A stretch of 34,983 nt of DNA. It comes from BTRG01 sp036986275. GTDB taxonomy: Bacteria > Pseudomonadota > Gammaproteobacteria > Acidiferrobacterales > SZUA-150. Positions within the stretch are counted from its first letter, which is position 1, and each line of letters begins with the position of its first letter. The notes beneath the pieces are model-generated. The model did not search any database, had not been told where the DNA came from, and saw only the letters and a list, made by a program, of their open reading frames with translations. The position numbers were made by a program, and so were the translations under genes. Below, in pieces: positions 31,794-34,983 of this stretch. Location of the stretch: NCBI GenBank assembly GCA_036986275.1, contig BTRG01000020.1, positions 1 through 34,983 of the forward strand, read 5' to 3'.

Positions 31794-32798
31794 ATGGACA
31801 GATTTGTTTCTATCATTATTCCCAACTATCAAGGCAGCGCGACAATAGGAAAGTGCCTTGAAGCGGCCTTTGCGTCTAAATACCGAAACTTCGAGGTCAT
31901 CGTGGTCGATGACTGTTCCGGGGATAGCTCGGTCGAGGTGATAAAAAGGTTCCCCTGCAAGCTTGTGCAAATGGACAGACATTGCGGAGCCGCACAGGCA
32001 AGGAATTGCGGCGCCGCCCACAGTAACGGCGATATTCTTTTCTTCACCGATGCCGACTGCATTCTGCAGCAAGATACCCTTTCCCTCGCCAGCCGAGCGA
32101 TTTCCCTGGCTGGCCCCAATGTCATTATTGGCGGCAGCTACACACGCATTCCATTCGACAACAGCTTCTTTAGCCTGTTTCAGTCCGTCTTTGTAAATTA
32201 CTCAGAGACCAGGGAAGAGCAACATCCCGACTACATCGCCACCCATGCGATGGTTATTGATGCCCGGTGCTTCCGTAAAAGCGGCGGGTTTAGCGAGAAG
32301 TTCCTGCCGATACTCGAGGATGTCGACTTCAGCCATCGATTGCGCCAGGCCGGTTACCGACTTGTCATGGGCCCGGCGATCCAGGTGCAGCACATTTTTA
32401 ATTTTTCGCTGTATCGCTCTTTACGCAATGCCATCAGAAAATCGATGTACTGGACTATGTATTCCATCAAGAATGGAGATGTGCTTGTGGACTCCGGCAC
32501 GGCATCCGTGGGTCTCAAGATCAATGTGGCTGTCTGGTTTACCGTCGCGCTTCTTTTGCTTGCCTTTCTTTTAACTGATAACAGCGCATTTATATTGTTT
32601 ACCCCATTACTTCTGGCCATGAATCTGTTTGTGAATAGAGGTTTGCTGGTGGCATTTTACCGCACTAAAGGTTTGTTGTTTGCGCTCACCGCAACATCGT
32701 ATTACCTGTTGTTGTACCCAATAGCGGTGGGTGTTGGTGCATTTGCCGGCTTAGCCAGATACTTCTCCACTGTCCGTGTCCTGCGGGAGAACGCTTGA
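31794..32798 (+). CDS. Family 2 glycosyltransferase, membrane-associated
   Basis: A 334-residue GT-A glycosyltransferase. VSIIIPNYQGSATIGKCLEA (residues 5-24) begins the nucleotide-sugar fold and VIVVDDCSGDSS (36-46) continues it. The metal-binding acidic motif is FFTDADC, with D86 and D88. EDVDFSHRLRQAGYRL (about 182-197) supplies the catalytic ED. Hydrophobic segments near residues 240-275 and 285-325 suggest two to four C-terminal membrane helices, as in lipid-linked glycan enzymes. The stop overlaps the start of the radical-SAM gene by one base. The acceptor is unknown. The ribosome site is weak. Confidence 0.9.
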   Translation: MDRFVSIIIPNYQGSATIGKCLEAAFASKYRNFEVIVVDDCSGDSSVEVIKRFPCKLVQMDRHCGAAQARNCGAAHSNGDILFFTDADCILQQDTLSLASRAISLAGPNVIIGGSYTRIPFDNSFFSLFQSVFVNYSETREEQHPDYIATHAMVIDARCFRKSGGFSEKFLPILEDVDFSHRLRQAGYRLVMGPAIQVQHIFNFSLYRSLRNAIRKSMYWTMYSIKNGDVLVDSGTASVGLKINVAVWFTVALLLLAFLLTDNSAFILFTPLLLAMNLFVNRGLLVAFYRTKGLLFALTATSYYLLLYPIAVGVGAFAGLARYFSTVRVLRENA

Positions 32799-33895
32799 TG
32801 TATTCACCGCTACGCCACACAGGTTCTATTCTCTCGAAAGGACAGGCTGTTCAGCTCACCTTTTTTGTCACCCGTAAATGCAATGCCCGATGTCCCTTTT
32901 GTTTTTATGTCGATACCACCAGCAACGCTGAAAACGATAAAATCGGGGCAGCAGAACTTTCGCTTGATGAAATAAAAAAAATCTCTCTGTCCCTCGGCAA
33001 GCTGCTGTGGCTGGCCTTCTCCGGCGGCGAGCCTTACTTGCGAAAGGATCTTGTGGAAATCAGCAAGGTTTTCTACGACCAAAACAGACCCGTCATCATG
33101 CTCTTTCCTACCAATGGCCTGATGCCGGATTTGATTAAAGACAAGACCGAACAAATTCTACAGCACTGTAAAAAGTCCGTCGTTACCGTCAAACTTTCTC
33201 TTGATGGACTGCACGGGCATCACGATGCCCTGCGCGCTACACCGGGCTGCTTTGATAAAACCATGCAAACCTATCGCCTGCTTGGTGAATTGCTGGAGCG
33301 CTATGCAAATTTCGAACTTGGCATCAATACGGTTTTCTGTTCCGAGAACCAGGACAAAATGGATGAGATCATTGATTTTGTACAGAACCTAACAAATGTT
33401 AAAACACACACCATTTCGATGGTGCGCGGCAATCTTGCGTATTCGCACTATAAAGAAGTGGATCAAGATAAATACCGCCGCGCGATCAACCGGCTTGAGA
33501 ACAATCTGAAAAGCCAGACGTCAAACATATACCGGTTTCGTGGTGCGCGTCTGAAAGCGGCTCAGGATATCCTGCAACGCCGGCTTATTCACCAGACGAT
33601 GCTCAGCCATGAACGACAGATCCCGTGCTATGCCGGCAGATTAAACCTGGTGTTGACGGAGACCGGAGAGGTCTACCCTTGCGAGATTCTGTCGACCAGT
33701 TTCGGCAATGTTAGGAACTATGACTACGATATGAAGGAGATCGTTCATTCTGAAGCGGCTGAATCTGTGCTGGATTCTATTGTTCACAAGCGCTGCTATT
33801 GCACCCACGAATGCTATTTCATTACCAACATCCTGTTCAACCCCCGACTGTACCCGACCCTGGCCAAGGAGTATGTGCAGATACAAAGCGTGTAG
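32798..33895 (+). CDS. Radical SAM protein with SPASM-like C-terminal cluster
   Basis: A 365-residue radical-SAM enzyme. The 4Fe-4S motif is CNARCPFC (C28, C32, C35), followed by AFSGGEPYLRKDL (the GGE motif) and VKLSLDGLHGHHD. The C-terminus has further cysteines at 277, 295, 333, 335 and 339 (RCYCTHEC) that could bind an auxiliary cluster as in SPASM/Twitch proteins. That group modifies peptides, other enzymes or cofactors. The ATG at 32798 overlaps the glycosyltransferase stop (TGATG) and a GGGAGA site precedes it. A TTG one codon earlier is possible. No precursor peptide gene is obvious nearby, so the substrate is open. Confidence 0.9.
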   Translation: MYSPLRHTGSILSKGQAVQLTFFVTRKCNARCPFCFYVDTTSNAENDKIGAAELSLDEIKKISLSLGKLLWLAFSGGEPYLRKDLVEISKVFYDQNRPVIMLFPTNGLMPDLIKDKTEQILQHCKKSVVTVKLSLDGLHGHHDALRATPGCFDKTMQTYRLLGELLERYANFELGINTVFCSENQDKMDEIIDFVQNLTNVKTHTISMVRGNLAYSHYKEVDQDKYRRAINRLENNLKSQTSNIYRFRGARLKAAQDILQRRLIHQTMLSHERQIPCYAGRLNLVLTETGEVYPCEILSTSFGNVRNYDYDMKEIVHSEAAESVLDSIVHKRCYCTHECYFITNILFNPRLYPTLAKEYVQIQSV

Positions 33896-33900
33896 TGATT

Positions 33901-34058
33901 CAACGCGTAGGTTGGGCTGAGCGATAGCGATGCCCAACAACCGAATTAACAACAACCCTTTACATGGAGGTAAAGCCTGAATTCATATCATTAAGTGCAA
34001 TACCGACGAACCGATAGAACCGGGGCAACCTACTTCTTTACCGCCAACCTATGCGTTG
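33901..34058. mobile_element. MITE-like inverted-repeat element
   Basis: A 158-base segment fills the gap between the convergent radical-SAM and NYN genes. Its ends are inverted repeats: CAACGCGTAGGTTGG at 33901-33915 and CCAACCTATGCGTTG at 34044-34058, complementary at 14 of 15 positions. Just inside the left end, GTTGGGC (33911-33917) and GCCCAAC (33932-33938) form another hairpin. A further CAACCTA lies near 34026-34032. There is no coding frame and no clear target-site duplication. The motif GTAGGTTGGGCTGAGCG resembles intergenic repeats I recall from other Proteobacteria, but I cannot confirm that here. Confidence 0.45.
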
Positions 34059-34059
34059 G

Positions 34060-34884
34060 TCAGTCCTCGGAGCTGAAGCTACGGATGATGTAACTGCCGG
34101 ACTTCTCGTCGTGCTCGAGTTCGAGCAGCTTGCGCGATTGTGCTTCCTCGAGCAGCTTGCCGAAGGTCTTGAAGCCGTGATACGTCTCGTTGAAACCCGG
34201 CTTGCGGCGCTTCAGGGCCTGCTTGACCATTGAGCCCCAGACCTTGTCCTGCTCACCGCGTTCCTCGAACAGGTCTTCGACCATCTCCATGACCAGGTCA
34301 ATGGCCTCTTGCTGCTTTTCCTCGTCGGATTTCTCGCGCGCCTTGGCCGCCTGTTCCGGCGTCGCGGCCTTCTTGGTTTTCTTCTTCTTGCGACGCTGCT
34401 TCTCCGCCCCGCGTACGAGGTCGTCGTAGAAGATGAACTCGTCGCAGTTGGCGATCAGCAGATCCGAGGTCGCATTCTTGACGCCAACGCCGATAACCCC
34501 CTTGTTGTTCTCGCGCAGCTTGCTGACCAGCGGCGAGAAATCGGAATCGCCGCTGATAATGACGAAGGTGTCGACATGTTCCTTGGTGTAGCAGAGGTCG
34601 AGGGCATCGACGACCATGCGGATGTCGGCCGAGTTCTTGCCTGATAGTCGCACGTGCGGAATCTCGATCAGCTCGAAGGCCGCTTCGTGCATCGGCTTTT
34701 TGAACTCCTTGTAGCGCTCCCAGTCGCAATAGGCCTTCTTGACCACGATGCTGCCCTTGAGCAGCAGGCGCTCGAGAACCTTCTGGATATCGAACGCCGC
34801 GTACTTGGCGTCGCGCACGCCCAGTGCGATGTTCTCGAAATCGCAAAAAAGGGCCAGGTTCTGGGTGGTAGGATTGGTGTTCAT
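34060..34884 (-). CDS. NYN-domain ribonuclease-like protein with OST-HTH/LOTUS tail
   Basis: A 274-residue LabA/DUF88-type protein. The N-terminal NYN (PIN-like) domain has LFCDFENIALG (D15), NSADIRMVVDAL (D87, D93) and VIISGDSDFSPLVSKLRE (D113, D115), the acidic residues of the predicted nuclease site. A lysine-rich linker (about 162-172) leads to a C-terminal OST-HTH/LOTUS domain (about 195-268; GSMVKQALKRRKPGFNETYHGFKTFGKLLEEA). The combination suggests RNA binding and possibly cleavage. The gene is richer in G/C third positions than its neighbours. The 99 bases to the window end hold no other gene. Confidence 0.92.
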   Translation of the reverse strand: MNTNPTTQNLALFCDFENIALGVRDAKYAAFDIQKVLERLLLKGSIVVKKAYCDWERYKEFKKPMHEAAFELIEIPHVRLSGKNSADIRMVVDALDLCYTKEHVDTFVIISGDSDFSPLVSKLRENNKGVIGVGVKNATSDLLIANCDEFIFYDDLVRGAEKQRRKKKKTKKAATPEQAAKAREKSDEEKQQEAIDLVMEMVEDLFEERGEQDKVWGSMVKQALKRRKPGFNETYHGFKTFGKLLEEAQSRKLLELEHDEKSGSYIIRSFSSED

Positions 34885-34983
34885 GCTGGATCGCGCCTCT
34901 CGGTTTTTTGCATAGCATAACAGCTGGCAGCATGATTGTTATCACCCACCGAACAACAGCCGGGTGAGTGTCGTATTTCGGCC

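Noticed and set aside
31663..31848. 61-codon plus-strand frame before the glycosyltransferase, considered as a precursor peptide for the radical-SAM enzyme
   Set aside because: It begins inside a palindrome, has no ribosome site, overlaps the glycosyltransferase start by 55 bases and shows no leader/core pattern. I cannot support it.
34298..34945. Open frame of 215 codons on the minus strand overlapping the NYN gene
   Set aside because: It is an out-of-frame shadow of a G/C-rich gene, with Arg/Gly/Ala-heavy composition and no recognisable motif, while the NYN frame has clear domains.

Overview
This window looks like the replication-origin neighbourhood of a gammaproteobacterial chromosome. 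The two classic clusters that flank such origins are both present: rpmH-rnpA-yidD-yidC-mnmE on the minus strand and dnaA-dnaN-recF-gyrB on the plus strand. The rest of the usual set (mnmG, rsmG, parA, parB) lies farther left on the minus strand. Protein sequences are typical of Gammaproteobacteria, and apaG and apaH support this. I cannot fix the order or genus from sequence alone. No tRNA, rRNA, IS element or CRISPR array was seen.

Layout, left to right. 0-3 kb: a minus-strand operon, DUF302 secreted protein > rsmG > parA > parB. 3-6.3 kb: a secreted DUF2914 protein (plus), a shared terminator, mnmG (minus) and an unrecognised 150-residue protein (plus). 6.3-12.3 kb: accessory minus-strand genes, comprising a GMC oxidoreductase with its Tat-signal small subunit, a TauE/SafE permease, and a tightly packed GST / helix-hairpin-helix / WYL regulator / tag / VOC operon. 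12.4-17.2 kb: plus-strand genes, a membrane-anchored thioredoxin-fold protein related to iodothyronine deiodinases, then a MoxR-DUF58-TgpA (transglutaminase) set. 17.2-20.9 kb: mnmE, yidC, yidD, rnpA, rpmH. 20.9-27.4 kb: dnaA, an origin-like intergenic region with DnaA boxes and an AT-rich tract, dnaN, recF (carrying two parS palindromes) and gyrB. 27.4-30.2 kb: apaG, a small orphan ORF with a near-consensus promoter, apaH and pip. 30.2-35 kb: a periplasmic rhodanese, a divergent glycosyltransferase / radical-SAM pair, a short MITE-like inverted-repeat element and a NYN-domain protein.

How the parts fit together. DnaA would act at the boxes around dnaA. The sliding clamp, RecF and gyrase follow on the same strand. 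ParB made at the left end would load on the two parS sites about 23 kb away and be moved by ParA, so the window carries both halves of a chromosome-segregation system. RpmH, RnpA, YidD, YidC, MnmE, MnmG and RsmG serve ribosome, RNA and membrane-protein maturation.

The least explained parts are the glycosyltransferase/radical-SAM pair, the GMC dehydrogenase without a visible cytochrome partner, the deiodinase-like protein, and the orphan ORFs at 5774 and 28059.
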